NCBI RefSeq assembly: GCF_003112435.1 | Contig: NZ_BDOQ01000004.1 | Coordinates: 29,136-93,135, forward strand | Direction of reading: 5' to 3' | Origin: Novimethylophilus kurashikiensis | GTDB taxonomy: Bacteria > Pseudomonadota > Gammaproteobacteria > Burkholderiales > Methylophilaceae | Length of the DNA: 64,000 nt | Shown: positions 28,187-37,488 of the stretch, one piece after another | Layout of the letters: every line of letters starts with the position of its first letter | Numbering within the stretch: the stretch's first letter is position 1 | Made by a program: the position numbers and the translations under genes | The notes under the pieces: model-generated | The model's input: only the letters and a program-made list of their open reading frames with translations | What the model was told of the DNA's origin: nothing | The model's database searches: none

Positions 28187-29070
28187 CGCTTGGTCCCTGT
28201 CAGCAGGGTCCAGTTCTCCATGAATACGGGGGGTGCCATGTCGAACCAGGCTGCATAAACGGCAGAAACATCCTCGGCCTGCTCTGCCAGGATGCCGGAA
28301 AGCGCAATACGACCTCCGGGCCGGCAAGCTTGCGCCAGCGCTGGTGCCAGTACCTTGAGCGGGATGGACAGGATATTGGCCACGATGACATCGGCCTCAG
28401 TAGCCGGGAGCTCATCAGGCAGATAAAAATCGGCTTCTACGCCATTTTGCTCGGCATTCTGTCGGCTGGAGAGGATGGCCTGCGGGTCGATGTCGACGCC
28501 CGCAGTTGCCCCTGCGCCCAGCTTCTTCGCGGCGATGGCGAGAATGCCCGAGCCGCAACCGTAGTCGAGTACCGACTCGCCAGCCTTCAAATGGTCCGTC
28601 AGCCAAGCCAGGCACAGATGGGTGGTGGGATGGCTGCCGGTGCCGAAGGCGAGGCCAGGGTCGAGGATGATGTTGATGGCATCGGGCTCGGGGCTGTCGT
28701 GCCACGAAGGCACGATCCACATCTTGCCTGCGATGTGGATCGGGTCGAACTGGGATTGCGTAGCGCGAACCCAATCCTGCTCGGGTACCGCTTCGATAGT
28801 AAAGCGCGGCTGTGCGATGCCAGCTGCGCTAGCTGCTTCCAGGGCGATTTCATCCAGGTTCAAGCCGTCGTCGAACAGTGCGCTCACCACGTTACGACGC
28901 CAGACGCCGGGTTCGCCGATGCCAGGCTCACCGAAAATCGGCAGCTCGTCCGGTGTTTCCGCGTCGGCATCCTCGATGCCGACCGACAAGGCGCCGAGTT
29001 CCATGAGCGCGTCGCTCAAGGTTTCGGCGTTGTCGGCATCTGCTTCAATTTTCAACGATTGCCAAGCCAT
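28183..29070 (-). CDS. prmA: Ribosomal protein L11 methyltransferase
   Basis: 295 residues. It trimethylates ribosomal protein L11 using S-adenosylmethionine. The N-terminal L11-recognition domain (MAWQSLKIEADADN...) precedes the Rossmann methyltransferase core with DPGLAFGTGSHPTTHLCL, SVLDYGCGSGILAIAA (SAM motif I) and ANILSIPL (motif IV). ATG at 29070 is favoured since it gives the family N-terminus and sits 1 bp after the accC stop; the frame extension to 29145 is antisense. Confidence 0.96.
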   Translation of the reverse strand: MAWQSLKIEADADNAETLSDALMELGALSVGIEDADAETPDELPIFGEPGIGEPGVWRRNVVSALFDDGLNLDEIALEAASAAGIAQPRFTIEAVPEQDWVRATQSQFDPIHIAGKMWIVPSWHDSPEPDAINIILDPGLAFGTGSHPTTHLCLAWLTDHLKAGESVLDYGCGSGILAIAAKKLGAGATAGVDIDPQAILSSRQNAEQNGVEADFYLPDELPATEADVIVANILSIPLKVLAPALAQACRPGGRIALSGILAEQAEDVSAVYAAWFDMAPPVFMENWTLLTGTKR

Positions 29071-29071
29071 G

Positions 29072-30421
29072 TTACTTGGTCGCGATTCCCAGCTTGTGCT
29101 CGAGATAATGAATGCTGGTGCCGCCTTGCTGGAAAGCCGCGTCATTCATAAGGTCGCTGTGTAGCGGAATGTTGGTCTTGATGCCTTCGACGACCATCTC
29201 CGACAGCGCGATACGCATACGGGCAATCGCTTGCTCGCGGGTGTCGCCGTAAGCCAGCAGCTTGCCGATCATGGAATCGTACGTCGGCGGAACCATGTAG
29301 CCGTGGTAGACGTGCGTATCGACGCGAATGCCAGGGCCGCCGGGCATGTGGAACCCGGTGATGCGGCCGGGGGACGGCACGAACTTCGCCGGGTCCTCGG
29401 CATTCACGCGGCATTCGATGGCGTGGCCGCGCAGTTGGATATCCTTCTGCTTGAACGGCAGCTTTTGCCCTGCCGCAACGCGCAACTGCGTTTGTACGAT
29501 GTCGATGCCGGTGACGAGTTCGGTAACGGGATGCTCGACTTGCACGCGGGTGTTCATTTCGATGAAATAGAACTGACCGTTTTCGTACAGGAATTCGAAC
29601 GTACCCGCGCCGCGATAGCCAATGGTTCGGCAGGCTTCGGCGCAGCGTTCGCCGATTTGCGCGATGAGCTTGCGATCGACGCCGGGTGCCGGCGCTTCTT
29701 CGATGATCTTCTGGTGGCGGCGCTGCATGGAGCAATCGCGCTCACCGAGGTAGACCGCATTGCCGTGCTCGTCGGCCAGCACCTGAATTTCGATGTGGCG
29801 GGGCTGGGTCAGGAATTTTTCCATGTAGACCATGGGGTTGCCGAACGCAGCTTGCGCCTCGGCCTTGGTCATTTCCACCGACGACAACAGCGCGGCTTCG
29901 GTATGCACCACGCGCATGCCGCGACCGCCACCGCCACCGGAGGCCTTGATGATCACCGGGAAGCCGATTTCATGCGCGATGCGAACGACTTCTTCCGGGT
30001 CTTCCGGCAAGGCGCCGTCGGAGCCGGGAACGCAAGGCACACCGGCTTTCTTCATGGCGTCCTTGGCGCTGACCTTGTCACCCATGAGACGAATGGTCTC
30101 GGCACGCGGGCCGATGAAGACGAAACCGCTTTGTTCCACGCGTTCCGCAAAATCGGCGTTTTCCGACAGGAAGCCGTAGCCGGGGTGGATTGCTTCGGCA
30201 TCGGTCACTTCAGCGGCGCTGATGACGGCAGGAATATGCAGGTAAGACTGGCTGGATGCGGCTGGACCGATACAAACGGATTCGTCTGCCAGCTTGACGT
30301 ATTTGGCTTCGCGGTCAGCTTCGGAGTACACGCAAACGGTCTTGATGCCGAGTTCGCGGCATGCACGTTGAATGCGTAGGGCAATCTCTCCCCGATTCGC
30401 GATGAGGACTTTTTCGAACAT
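29072..30421 (-). CDS. accC: Acetyl-CoA carboxylase, biotin carboxylase subunit
   Basis: 449 residues, the E. coli length. It carboxylates the biotin of AccB with ATP and bicarbonate, the first half of malonyl-CoA synthesis. N-terminal [20 protein letters not shown], the ATP-grasp glycine loop [16 protein letters not shown] (about residue 160), [18 protein letters not shown] and [16 protein letters not shown] are present. It is co-transcribed with aroQ, accB and prmA in a compact minus-strand unit. Confidence 0.98.
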   Translation of the reverse strand: MFEKVLIANRGEIALRIQRACRELGIKTVCVYSEADREAKYVKLADESVCIGPAASSQSYLHIPAVISAAEVTDAEAIHPGYGFLSENADFAERVEQSGFVFIGPRAETIRLMGDKVSAKDAMKKAGVPCVPGSDGALPEDPEEVVRIAHEIGFPVIIKASGGGGGRGMRVVHTEAALLSSVEMTKAEAQAAFGNPMVYMEKFLTQPRHIEIQVLADEHGNAVYLGERDCSMQRRHQKIIEEAPAPGVDRKLIAQIGERCAEACRTIGYRGAGTFEFLYENGQFYFIEMNTRVQVEHPVTELVTGIDIVQTQLRVAAGQKLPFKQKDIQLRGHAIECRVNAEDPAKFVPSPGRITGFHMPGGPGIRVDTHVYHGYMVPPTYDSMIGKLLAYGDTREQAIARMRIALSEMVVEGIKTNIPLHSDLMNDAAFQQGGTSIHYLEHKLGIATK

Positions 30422-30436
30422 TGGGAAACCTCCCGG

Positions 30437-30901
30437 TTAGCCGATGATGAACAAGGGCTCGCCGTATTCGACCGGCTGGCCGTTTTCGACCAGGATGGCC
30501 TTGATGACGCCGCTATGGTCGGCTTCGATTTCGTTCAGCAGCTTCATGGCTTCGATGATGCACAGCGTATCGCCGGCAGAAACGGACGAACCGACATCGA
30601 CAAAAGCCTTGGCGTCCGGAGACGGTGCGCGATAGAACGTGCCGACCATCGGCGATTTCACGACATGGCCTTCGATCTGTGCGGACGCAGCTTCGGCCGC
30701 AGGCGCTGCGGCAACCGGGGCTGCAGGTGCAGCCTGTGGTGCATATTGCATCATTTGCGGCATGTAAGCGGGGAACTGCGCAGCCTGGCCGGTCGGCTGG
30801 CGGCTGATACGAACTTTTTCTTCTCCCTCGGTCAGTTCCAGTTCGGCGATGCCGGACTCTTCCACGAGGTCGATCAGTTTTTTAAGTTTTCTCAGATCCA
30901 T
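30437..30901 (-). CDS. accB: Biotin carboxyl carrier protein of acetyl-CoA carboxylase
   Basis: 154 residues. An N-terminal helical segment ([20 protein letters not shown]), an Ala/Pro-rich linker (about residues 45-75) and a C-terminal biotinyl domain with the biotinylated lysine in [14 protein letters not shown] (about residue 120) are visible, as is the [18 protein letters not shown] thumb. Lies 15 bp upstream of accC. Confidence 0.98.
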   Translation of the reverse strand: MDLRKLKKLIDLVEESGIAELELTEGEEKVRISRQPTGQAAQFPAYMPQMMQYAPQAAPAAPVAAAPAAEAASAQIEGHVVKSPMVGTFYRAPSPDAKAFVDVGSSVSAGDTLCIIEAMKLLNEIEADHSGVIKAILVENGQPVEYGEPLFIIG

Positions 30902-30909
30902 GGCGATGA

Positions 30910-31386
30910 TTATCCTTGTTGACCCTTGATACGGTTGATGGCGAAATCCACGGCATATTCATAGCCAGCCGCACCTAGTCCGCAAACTACGCCAAGGGCG
31001 AGATCGGAAAAGTAAGAGTGGTGACGGAAGGCTTCACGAGCGTGGACGTTGGAAAGATGCACTTCGATAAACGGTGTCTTGACCGCTGCAATCGCGTCGC
31101 GCAAGGCAACGGAGGTATGGGTGAAGGCAGCGGGATTGATAATGATGAAATCGGCGGGGTGCTGGAACAAGGTATGGACTTTTTCGACCAGTTCGCCTTC
31201 GATGTTGCTCTGAAAGCTGTCTAGCCCGATACCGGCATTTTGCGCCTTGTCCGCAAGACGTTGATTGATGTTTTCCAGTGTATCGCGCCCGTAATGCTCA
31301 GGCTCCCTGACGCCTAGCAGGTTCAGGTTCGGCCCATGCAATACGAGTATGCGTTTAGCACTGTCGGCACCGGGTTTTGTCGTCAT
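30910..31386 (-). CDS. aroQ: 3-dehydroquinate dehydratase, type II
   Basis: 158 residues. Third step of the shikimate pathway. Signature motifs: [18 protein letters not shown] with the catalytic Tyr (about residue 30), [16 protein letters not shown], and [20 protein letters not shown] with the active-site His. Short N-terminal extension of about 10 residues relative to the family. Placed 8 bp upstream of accB, the frequent aroQ-accB-accC linkage. Confidence 0.97.
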   Translation of the reverse strand: MTTKPGADSAKRILVLHGPNLNLLGVREPEHYGRDTLENINQRLADKAQNAGIGLDSFQSNIEGELVEKVHTLFQHPADFIIINPAAFTHTSVALRDAIAAVKTPFIEVHLSNVHAREAFRHHSYFSDLALGVVCGLGAAGYEYAVDFAINRIKGQQG

Positions 31387-31405
31387 TTTCCTTCGATTTT
31401 CAGAA

Positions 31406-31505
31406 CCCTCTAGAGGCGCAAGTTTGCCGCAATTAGCAACGAATTGTCCAGCAAAATTACCGAAATTGGCAGAAGTTGCTGCAGCAACAATATTATCTAG
31501 AGGGG
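31406..31505. repeat. Inverted repeat and 14-bp palindrome in the aroQ-dsbD gap
   Basis: CCCTCTAGA (31406-31414) recurs inverted as TCTAGAGGG (31496-31504), and between them lies the perfect 14-bp palindrome GTTGCTGCAGCAAC (31475-31488). All fall in the 126-bp gap upstream of aroQ-accB-accC on the minus strand, so they could be operator sites or a weak terminator of dsbD; there is no T-tract. Confidence 0.45.
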
Positions 31506-31512
31506 AATTTCC

Positions 31513-33351
31513 TTAGCATTCAAGCGCTTTTGGGCAGTTGCGGTCTTTTGCCGCAAAAATACCGTTGAGCGTGACGAGAAACTGCTCAGCATCCTGGTAT
31601 CCCACCACTTGCGTGACCATTTGACGGCCATTGGCATCAAAAAAGATGATGCCGGGAGGGCCGAATAAATTGAAACGTTCGAGCAAGGCGGCATCTTCTA
31701 TCGTATTGGCGGTTACGTCTGCCTGCAATAACAGGGTGTTTTCCAGCATCTTGCCGACACGAGCATCGGAAAACGTGTTGCGTTCGAACTCCTTGCACGA
31801 GACGCACCAGTCGGCATAAAAGTCGAGCATCACACGCCGACCTTTTGCTGCCTGGATCGCCGCATCGAGTTCCGCAGTGCTCTTGATCCGCTTGAACGGC
31901 AAGGCATGCTCCGCAGGTGAAGCGTTTTTCCCGTTAAACAAGCCAGCCAGCGGCTGCAAAGGATCGCGACTGCCGGCGAAAGCCCCGATCAGCAAAGCGA
32001 TTCCGGCTGTGAGGGCAATGACGCCGAACGCCTTGCCAAGCCGTTGTGCGGTTCCCGCATGGGGTGGCAAACCGTCCAATGCGTGCAGAAAAATGGCGAC
32101 GCCGATCAGCAGGGCGGCCCATAGGCCCATGACGATGGCTGTTGGAAGCACGGGCGAAATCAACCAGACGGCAACCCCCAGCATGACAACCCCGAAGGCA
32201 TTTTGCACCGATTTCATCCACGCACCGGCTTTGGGAAGCAACGCCCCTGCCGACAATCCCACTGCAAGCAACGGTACGCCCATGCCCAACGCCATGGTAA
32301 ACAGGGCGACTCCGCCCAGTACCACGTCGTGCGTCTGGCCTATATATAAGAGCGCGCCGGCCAAGGGGGCCGCCACACAAGGGCTGACGATGAGTGCCGA
32401 GAGCGCGCCCATGATGAAGACACCTAAAAAACGCCCGCCCTTGATGCGGTTGGTCGTTTCGGCGATTTTCGATTCCATGCCGCTCGGCAGGCGCAATTCG
32501 TAGAACCCGAACATCGACAGCGCAAGCAGCACGAAAACAAGGGCTCCAGCGCCAAGTGCCCAAGGTGTTTGCAGCGCATTGCTGATCAAATGCCCGGAAA
32601 GTCCTGCGGCGATGCCGGCGATGGCATAAGTGACGGCCATGCCGAGGGTGTAAGCCAGGGAAAGATTGAAAGCATGGGTGCGGCTTGGATGTTGACCTTG
32701 GCCCACGATGATGCCGGACAAAATCGGGATCATGGGGAACACGCAGGGTGTAAAGGCCAGCAGCAGGCCGAAGCCGAAAAATCCGCTGGCGATCAGCCAC
32801 AGCTTGCCGCCGCCCAGAAGCTGGCGCACTTGATCGGTTTCTCCAACACTTGTCGGAGTCGAAGCGCTGACGGTTTCGCTTGCGCCGATGTCGAAGGTTT
32901 TGCGGATCGGTGCGTAACACAAGCCTTTTTCGCTGCAACCTTGGTAGCTTGCCTGCAAGCTGATGCCCTCGGGCGGAATGCTTCCGGCTAGATGCAACGT
33001 GGCCTGGAAGCTATGGTGATACACCTCCATGTCGCCGAAATTGGGGTCGTGCTTCATCTCGCCAGGCGGCAAGTCGACACCTGCCAATTGGCCTTGCTTC
33101 AGTTTGAACGAAATGCGCTCGCGATATAGGTAGTAGCCCGGCGCAACCTCGAAATCCGCCTTCAATGTCTGCGGGTCTTGCCGCACGATGGAGAGCTTGA
33201 AGGCTTGTTCGGGTTTGAGGAAGTCGTTGCCAGATTCATTAAGCGCCGAGGTCGTCGGACCTGACACTTGCGGCGCTTCGCGTTCCGGCAACAATCCGGC
33301 CTGGGCCGTGCCCAGCCATAAACAAGTAAGGAGGAAAATTGTTCTAATCAT
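31513..33351 (-). CDS. dsbD: Thiol:disulfide interchange protein DsbD
   Basis: 612 residues. Signal peptide MIRTIFLLTCLWLGTAQA, an N-terminal periplasmic domain with the redox pair GCSEKGLC, an eight-helix membrane domain with cysteines in FTPCVFPMIPILSG and SPCVAAPLAG, and a C-terminal thioredoxin domain with DFYADWCVSCKEFE. It passes electrons from cytosolic thioredoxin to periplasmic thiol proteins, including cytochrome c maturation partners. ATG at 33351 forms an ATGA overlap with the cutA stop; the frame extension to 33573 lies inside cutA. Confidence 0.96.
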   Translation of the reverse strand: MIRTIFLLTCLWLGTAQAGLLPEREAPQVSGPTTSALNESGNDFLKPEQAFKLSIVRQDPQTLKADFEVAPGYYLYRERISFKLKQGQLAGVDLPPGEMKHDPNFGDMEVYHHSFQATLHLAGSIPPEGISLQASYQGCSEKGLCYAPIRKTFDIGASETVSASTPTSVGETDQVRQLLGGGKLWLIASGFFGFGLLLAFTPCVFPMIPILSGIIVGQGQHPSRTHAFNLSLAYTLGMAVTYAIAGIAAGLSGHLISNALQTPWALGAGALVFVLLALSMFGFYELRLPSGMESKIAETTNRIKGGRFLGVFIMGALSALIVSPCVAAPLAGALLYIGQTHDVVLGGVALFTMALGMGVPLLAVGLSAGALLPKAGAWMKSVQNAFGVVMLGVAVWLISPVLPTAIVMGLWAALLIGVAIFLHALDGLPPHAGTAQRLGKAFGVIALTAGIALLIGAFAGSRDPLQPLAGLFNGKNASPAEHALPFKRIKSTAELDAAIQAAKGRRVMLDFYADWCVSCKEFERNTFSDARVGKMLENTLLLQADVTANTIEDAALLERFNLFGPPGIIFFDANGRQMVTQVVGYQDAEQFLVTLNGIFAAKDRNCPKALEC

Positions 33352-33662
33352 GCTGTTTCTTGATAAACCCACTGCAAATAATCGGGCAGGCCGCCGCTGA
33401 CTGGGACCGAGAGGATTTCCGGAAGTTCGTAAGGGTGATGGGCGCGAATGTACTGCTCGACTTCGGCATAGCGCGTCTCCGTCGTTTTGATCAACATGGG
33501 AATTTCCTCCGCGCTTTCCGTTTTGCCTTGCCAGTGGTAGATTGACCGGCAAGGTGCGAGCAGGTTGACGCAAGCCGCCAGCCGCGCCTCTACCAGTTGT
33601 TCCGCCACGCGCGAGGCTGTTTCGCGGTCCGGCCAGTTGCTCATCACAAGAATCGCAGTCAT
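33348..33662 (-). CDS. cutA: Divalent cation tolerance protein CutA
   Basis: 104 residues. Trimeric ferredoxin-like CutA1 fold: AARLAACVNLL-type strand (here ARLAACVNLLAPCRSIYHW), KTESAEEIPMLIKTTETRY and HPYELPEILSVPV are diagnostic. Linked to copper tolerance and to cytochrome c biogenesis genes; the cutA-dsbD pair is conserved in proteobacteria. ATG at 33662 gives the family N-terminus MTAILVMSNWPD. Confidence 0.95.
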   Translation of the reverse strand: MTAILVMSNWPDRETASRVAEQLVEARLAACVNLLAPCRSIYHWQGKTESAEEIPMLIKTTETRYAEVEQYIRAHHPYELPEILSVPVSGGLPDYLQWVYQETA

Positions 33663-33675
33663 TAAGGAATTCCGC

Positions 33676-34059
33676 ATGCGTTTGCTGTTAGTGCTCGCAA
33701 TTTTACTCGCATTCCCCATTCTCGAGATTTATGTCATCGCCAAGCTGGCCGCAATATACGGCTGGTGGATGGCGCTCTATTTGCTGGTGACGGCGATTGC
33801 CGGCATCGCACTCATCAAGGAAGAGCGCTTTGCCGTGTTCGGTCGTATTTTCACCATGATGCAGCGCGGGCAGCATCCCATGCATGCCTTGTTCGCCAGT
33901 GCCCGTAAAGTGCTGGCTGGCTTGCTATTGCTGTTCCCAGGCGTCATCAGCGATGTCATCGCCATCATCCTGCTGCTGATCCCGATGCCACATACGGGCG
34001 TCAATCGTCCTGCTGCCAACGACGACATCATCGAGGGAGAATGGCGGCGAGAGGAATAG
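33676..34059 (+). CDS. fxsA: FxsA family membrane protein
   Basis: 127 residues with three or four membrane segments. The FxsA pattern PILEIYVIAKLAAIYGWW, then ALIKEERFAVF and LLLLFPGVISDVIAIILLLIP are present. In E. coli FxsA suppresses F-exclusion of phage T7; its normal role is unknown. It lies 13 bp from the divergent cutA start. Confidence 0.92.
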   Translation: MRLLLVLAILLAFPILEIYVIAKLAAIYGWWMALYLLVTAIAGIALIKEERFAVFGRIFTMMQRGQHPMHALFASARKVLAGLLLLFPGVISDVIAIILLLIPMPHTGVNRPAANDDIIEGEWRREE

Positions 34060-34159
34060 CCAAACGCAGAAACCCTTGTTAGGGCAGACAGTAAGGCGCT
34101 GTTAAGCTCAAATGGGGGGTATGGTAAACTTCCATTTTTGCGCTTTCCACTTCTATTCC

Positions 34160-35176
34160 ATGTCTTTCCAGATCACGATTCAACCAAGCGGGCACCAATT
34201 CGCGGCCCAGGCTGACGACACCATTTTGAACGCTGCTCTGGAGGCCGGATTCACGTTGCCATACGGCTGCCGCAACGGTGCTTGTGGCGCTTGCAAAGGC
34301 ACGGTACTGGAAGGCACGGTTGATCATGGCGATGCCCAGCCCAATGCCTTGTCATTGCAGGAAAAGGCCGAGGGCAAGGCGCTGTTCTGTTGCGCCAAGC
34401 CGACTTCTGCTTTGACCATTGAATGCCGCGAAGTCGGCCTCAAGGGCGGCATCCAGGCCAAGATTCTGCCGTGCCGGGTCGAAAAGAAAGTCCAACTGGC
34501 GCCCGACGTGATTGCCATGTATCTCAAACTGCCTGCTAACGAGCGTTTGCAATTCATGCCAGGCCAGTACGTCGAGTTCCTGCTCAAGGACGGTGCGCGT
34601 CGCGCCTTCTCGCTTGCCAACGCTCCGTTCGACGACCAGATGCTGGAACTCCACCTTCGCCTGATCCCCGGCGGCAAGTTCACCGAATACGTATTCAACG
34701 AGATGCCGGAAAAGGCCATCCTGCGCTTTGAAGGCCCGATGGGCACGTTCACCCTGCGCGAGGAAAGCGACAAGCCGATCATTTTCGTCGCCGGTGGCAC
34801 AGGGTTTGCGCCTATCAAGGGCATCCTAGAGCACATGTTCCACCACAACATCCAGCGTGAGGTCGTGCTTTACTGGGGCGCACTGGCGCGGCAAGACTTG
34901 TATATGAACGACTTGCCAGAGCAGTGGGCAGCGCAGCATGCCAATTTCCGTTACATCCCCGTGCTATCCGAACCCAAGCCGGAAGACGACTGGACGGGCC
35001 GTACCGGGTTCGTGCACCAAGCTGTCCTGGATGATGGTTTCGACCTCAAGGACTACCAAGTCTATTGCTGTGGAGCGCCTGCGATGGTCGAGGCCGCGCA
35101 CCGAGATTTCACAGCAAACGGTTTGCCTGAGGGTGAATTCTTCTCCGACGCTTTTACCTTCGCACCGAAAAAATAG
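34160..35176 (+). CDS. 2Fe-2S ferredoxin and FAD/NAD(P)H reductase fusion (CDP-6-deoxyglucoseen reductase-like)
   Basis: 338 residues. Residues 1-90: plant-type [2Fe-2S] ferredoxin with cysteines in YGCRNGACGACKGTV and the fourth in LFCCAKP. Residues about 95-200: FAD domain with RAFSLANAP and PGGKFTEYVF. Residues about 205-335: NAD(P) domain with FVAGGTGFAPIKGILEHM and VYCCGAPAMVEA. This architecture is often annotated as CDP-6-deoxy-delta-3,4-glucoseen reductase, or as a generic phenol hydroxylase reductase, and the partner oxygenase or dehydratase is not here. A role in electron supply is certain only at family level. ATG at 34160 has no strong ribosome site. Confidence 0.85.
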   Translation: MSFQITIQPSGHQFAAQADDTILNAALEAGFTLPYGCRNGACGACKGTVLEGTVDHGDAQPNALSLQEKAEGKALFCCAKPTSALTIECREVGLKGGIQAKILPCRVEKKVQLAPDVIAMYLKLPANERLQFMPGQYVEFLLKDGARRAFSLANAPFDDQMLELHLRLIPGGKFTEYVFNEMPEKAILRFEGPMGTFTLREESDKPIIFVAGGTGFAPIKGILEHMFHHNIQREVVLYWGALARQDLYMNDLPEQWAAQHANFRYIPVLSEPKPEDDWTGRTGFVHQAVLDDGFDLKDYQVYCCGAPAMVEAAHRDFTANGLPEGEFFSDAFTFAPKK

Positions 35177-35201
35177 TTTCAGGCCGCAAGAGGTATCAAA
35201 T

Positions 35202-35230
35202 AAAAAAGCCGGGTTTCTCCCGGCTTTTTT
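35202..35230. terminator. Bidirectional intrinsic terminator
   Basis: AAAAAAGCCGGG (35202-35213), loop TTTCT, CCCGGCTTTTTT (35219-35230). It ends the ferredoxin reductase gene on the plus strand and the convergent hemC-hemD-hemX-hemY unit on the minus strand. Confidence 0.93.
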
Positions 35231-35257
35231 GTTGTCTCTTCGCTAAACCCAATTGCG

Positions 35258-36442
35258 TTAAGCGTGCTCCTCCAGCTTGCGCTGCAGGCTAAGCCGGTAA
35301 TGGCGATTGGCCTCGTTTTGATGCCCCAGTTGCTCCATGATTTGCGCCAGGGCAAGGTGGGCAGCGCTGTTTTCCTGCACGCTGAGGCTGGCTTCGAGAT
35401 AGCTTTGCGCCTTGCCCCAGAGCTCGGTACGAATGCAAAGCTTGCCGAGCGAAAGCAGCAGCCCGGCATCGTTGTGATGTTCCTTCAACCAGAATTCGGC
35501 CTGTTCCAGTTGCTTGAGAGGCTCCGGGCTGTCGCATTCGCCGTAGTACTCGGCCAACAGACTGTCCCACTGCTTGGTCAGGCTCATTTCCACGATGCGA
35601 GCCGCCATTGCACCATCGTTGATGGCGCTGAATTGGCGTGCGGCAGCCAAGGCAATACGCGAATCCAATTGATCGTGCTCAGGCAGTTTTTGCCAATAGG
35701 CCAGCAGTAATGCAGGGTCGCTGCTCTTGCGTTGCAGCAGTTCCAGATGCGCCTGCAACTTCCACTGCTGCGCGATCACGGGTTCGATGCCGCCGCGTTT
35801 TTCAAGTTGATGGATCAGCGACAGGACTTCTTCCCAGTCGCCCAGTTGGCGGCGGGCCTTGAGTTCCAAGTGCAGCGCCGGCAGGTGGCGCGCCTCGTTT
35901 TTCTCCAATTGGCCGACGGTATCGAGCGCCGAGGAGAAGCGTCGTTGGTCGAGCAGCAGCTCGGCCTGGCAGAGAAGCCGCGCTGTTTCGGCATCGGGTG
36001 CCAGTCGCTCGGCTTCGGCGAGGTAATAGTCGCGCCGCTCGAAATTCTTGAGCTTGTGCGAAGCGCGTGCCGCAACCAGTGTCCCAACCAGCGGGTCAGC
36101 GCCTAGGGACAGTGCCTGGGCAGCCGATTTTTCGGCCTTGCCGTAACGGCCCTCAGCCAGTGCCTTGAGGCTTTCCATGAGGGCGGCGGAGGCATCACGT
36201 TCGCGGCGCTCGCGCTTGAATGCTTTCACCTTGTCCGGTAACTGTAGTGTGTATGAGGTCAGGCGCAGTAGGCTGTGCACGATAAAGAACGTCATCACGA
36301 CCAGCAGCAGGAACAGGCTGGTCGAGAGCTCAATGCGGTACGGCGGTTGTACCAGCAGCACGTAGCCGTTGCCTTGACCGACCAGGAGCGGTACGGCGAC
36401 GGCCGCACCGGCGACGAGTAACAGCCAAACCAGGAGCTTCAC
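35258..36442 (-). CDS. hemY: HemY family protein (heme biosynthesis-associated, TPR)
   Basis: 394 residues. Two membrane helices (about 4-22 and 40-62) flank the YVLLVQPPYRIELS segment typical of the proteobacterial HemY N-terminal domain; the rest is helical TPR-like repeats on the cytoplasmic or periplasmic side. This is not the HemY protoporphyrinogen oxidase of Bacillus. It follows hemX with a 4-bp overlap in hemC-hemD-hemX-hemY and is thought to support coproporphyrin/heme assembly. Confidence 0.92.
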   Translation of the reverse strand: MKLLVWLLLVAGAAVAVPLLVGQGNGYVLLVQPPYRIELSTSLFLLLVVMTFFIVHSLLRLTSYTLQLPDKVKAFKRERRERDASAALMESLKALAEGRYGKAEKSAAQALSLGADPLVGTLVAARASHKLKNFERRDYYLAEAERLAPDAETARLLCQAELLLDQRRFSSALDTVGQLEKNEARHLPALHLELKARRQLGDWEEVLSLIHQLEKRGGIEPVIAQQWKLQAHLELLQRKSSDPALLLAYWQKLPEHDQLDSRIALAAARQFSAINDGAMAARIVEMSLTKQWDSLLAEYYGECDSPEPLKQLEQAEFWLKEHHNDAGLLLSLGKLCIRTELWGKAQSYLEASLSVQENSAAHLALAQIMEQLGHQNEANRHYRLSLQRKLEEHA

Positions 36443-37488
36443 TTGCTGCCCTTTTCCAGCGAGAGTTTGTACCGGCTGGCTGCGTTCAGACTTTCGCTGA
36501 TATCAGGGAGCTGGATATTGATGATGTTGCTGGCCAATTGGCGGATGGTCGCAAGCGTGGCTTGCACGTTCTGGTCGGACGTGTCGAAGTGGCGTTTCAG
36601 CCATTCGTCGGCCGCACGCAGGTCGGCGTGGTAGCTGGAATCGTCGTGCTGTAGCAGTGCGATACGCGCCGTCAAAAGACGCAGACGTAGGTTCTCCCGT
36701 AGGAAGAAAGATTGCTCTGGTGTCAAAAGGGGCGGTTCGGGGCGGTCGATGCGTTCGATACGCACCAATTGGCGAATGTCGTGCCAAACCTCGCCCGCCA
36801 GGCGGCGCCAGGCGTTGGTTTCATAATCGGGTGCCAGCTGGTCGTTGGTATTGCGCGGATGATGCTCACTGATCAGCGGCAGCTTTTCGACAGCGGCCGC
36901 CATGCCTTCCAGACGCAGGCTGGTGCCCACGATATCGACAGCCGGCACGGCCTGGAGGCGCTCGATGTCGCGGCCGATGAGCTTGCGCAGCTGGATGGCC
37001 TGCGGCTTGTCGATTTGCTGTAAGCGCATGTCCGCCGTTTGCATCGCCATCAAGGCACTCTTCAGATTGCCGGCCAGTTGCAGTTGCTCGCTCGCCATGA
37101 CCAATAGCTGTTCGGCTTCGGCCACCAAGCGCTCGTCGCGGTTGTTGGCGAATTCCTGGTATAAGGTCTGCAACGCGTCCTGCTGGCTTTGGGATTCAGC
37201 CAGCTTTTGGTCGAGCAAGGCCAGTCGGGCGGCGGTCTGGGTGCTGGTTTCCTGTGCCTGCTTGGCGAGCAGCTCGCTTTCGCGGTTGCGTGTATCGAAC
37301 TCGCTCAACTTCTGGGTGAGGCTGTATTCCATGGCGTTGAGACGCTGGCGATTGTCCAGCCATTGCCAGGCCAGCAGGGCGAGCGCCGCGAGTGCGACAA
37401 TCAAGGCGAGGCTTTGCGCCGACATGCCGCGGGACGGCTCGGCAGGCGGAATTGCCTGGGCGGTAGGTTCGGTATCGGTTTCGCTCAT
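36439..37488 (-). CDS. hemX: HemX family membrane protein
   Basis: 349 residues. One membrane helix (about 27-45) after a short Pro/Glu-rich N-terminus, then a coiled-coil (about 45-120) and a helical domain ending near IQLPDISESLNAASRYKLS. Such proteins are often mislabelled uroporphyrinogen-III C-methyltransferase; the methyltransferase domain is not present. Overlaps hemD and hemY by 4 bp each, so all are translated together. Confidence 0.9.
   Translation of the reverse strand: MSETDTEPTAQAIPPAEPSRGMSAQSLALIVALAALALLAWQWLDNRQRLNAMEYSLTQKLSEFDTRNRESELLAKQAQETSTQTAARLALLDQKLAESQSQQDALQTLYQEFANNRDERLVAEAEQLLVMASEQLQLAGNLKSALMAMQTADMRLQQIDKPQAIQLRKLIGRDIERLQAVPAVDIVGTSLRLEGMAAAVEKLPLISEHHPRNTNDQLAPDYETNAWRRLAGEVWHDIRQLVRIERIDRPEPPLLTPEQSFFLRENLRLRLLTARIALLQHDDSSYHADLRAADEWLKRHFDTSDQNVQATLATIRQLASNIINIQLPDISESLNAASRYKLSLEKGSK

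Noticed and set aside
29231..30379. 382-residue plus-strand frame opposite accC
   Set aside because: It is the antisense of a highly conserved accC with GC-rich third positions; no recognisable domain.
36439..37488. HemX as uroporphyrinogen-III C-methyltransferase
   Set aside because: The common database label does not fit: there is a membrane helix and coiled coil but no SAM-dependent methyltransferase domain.
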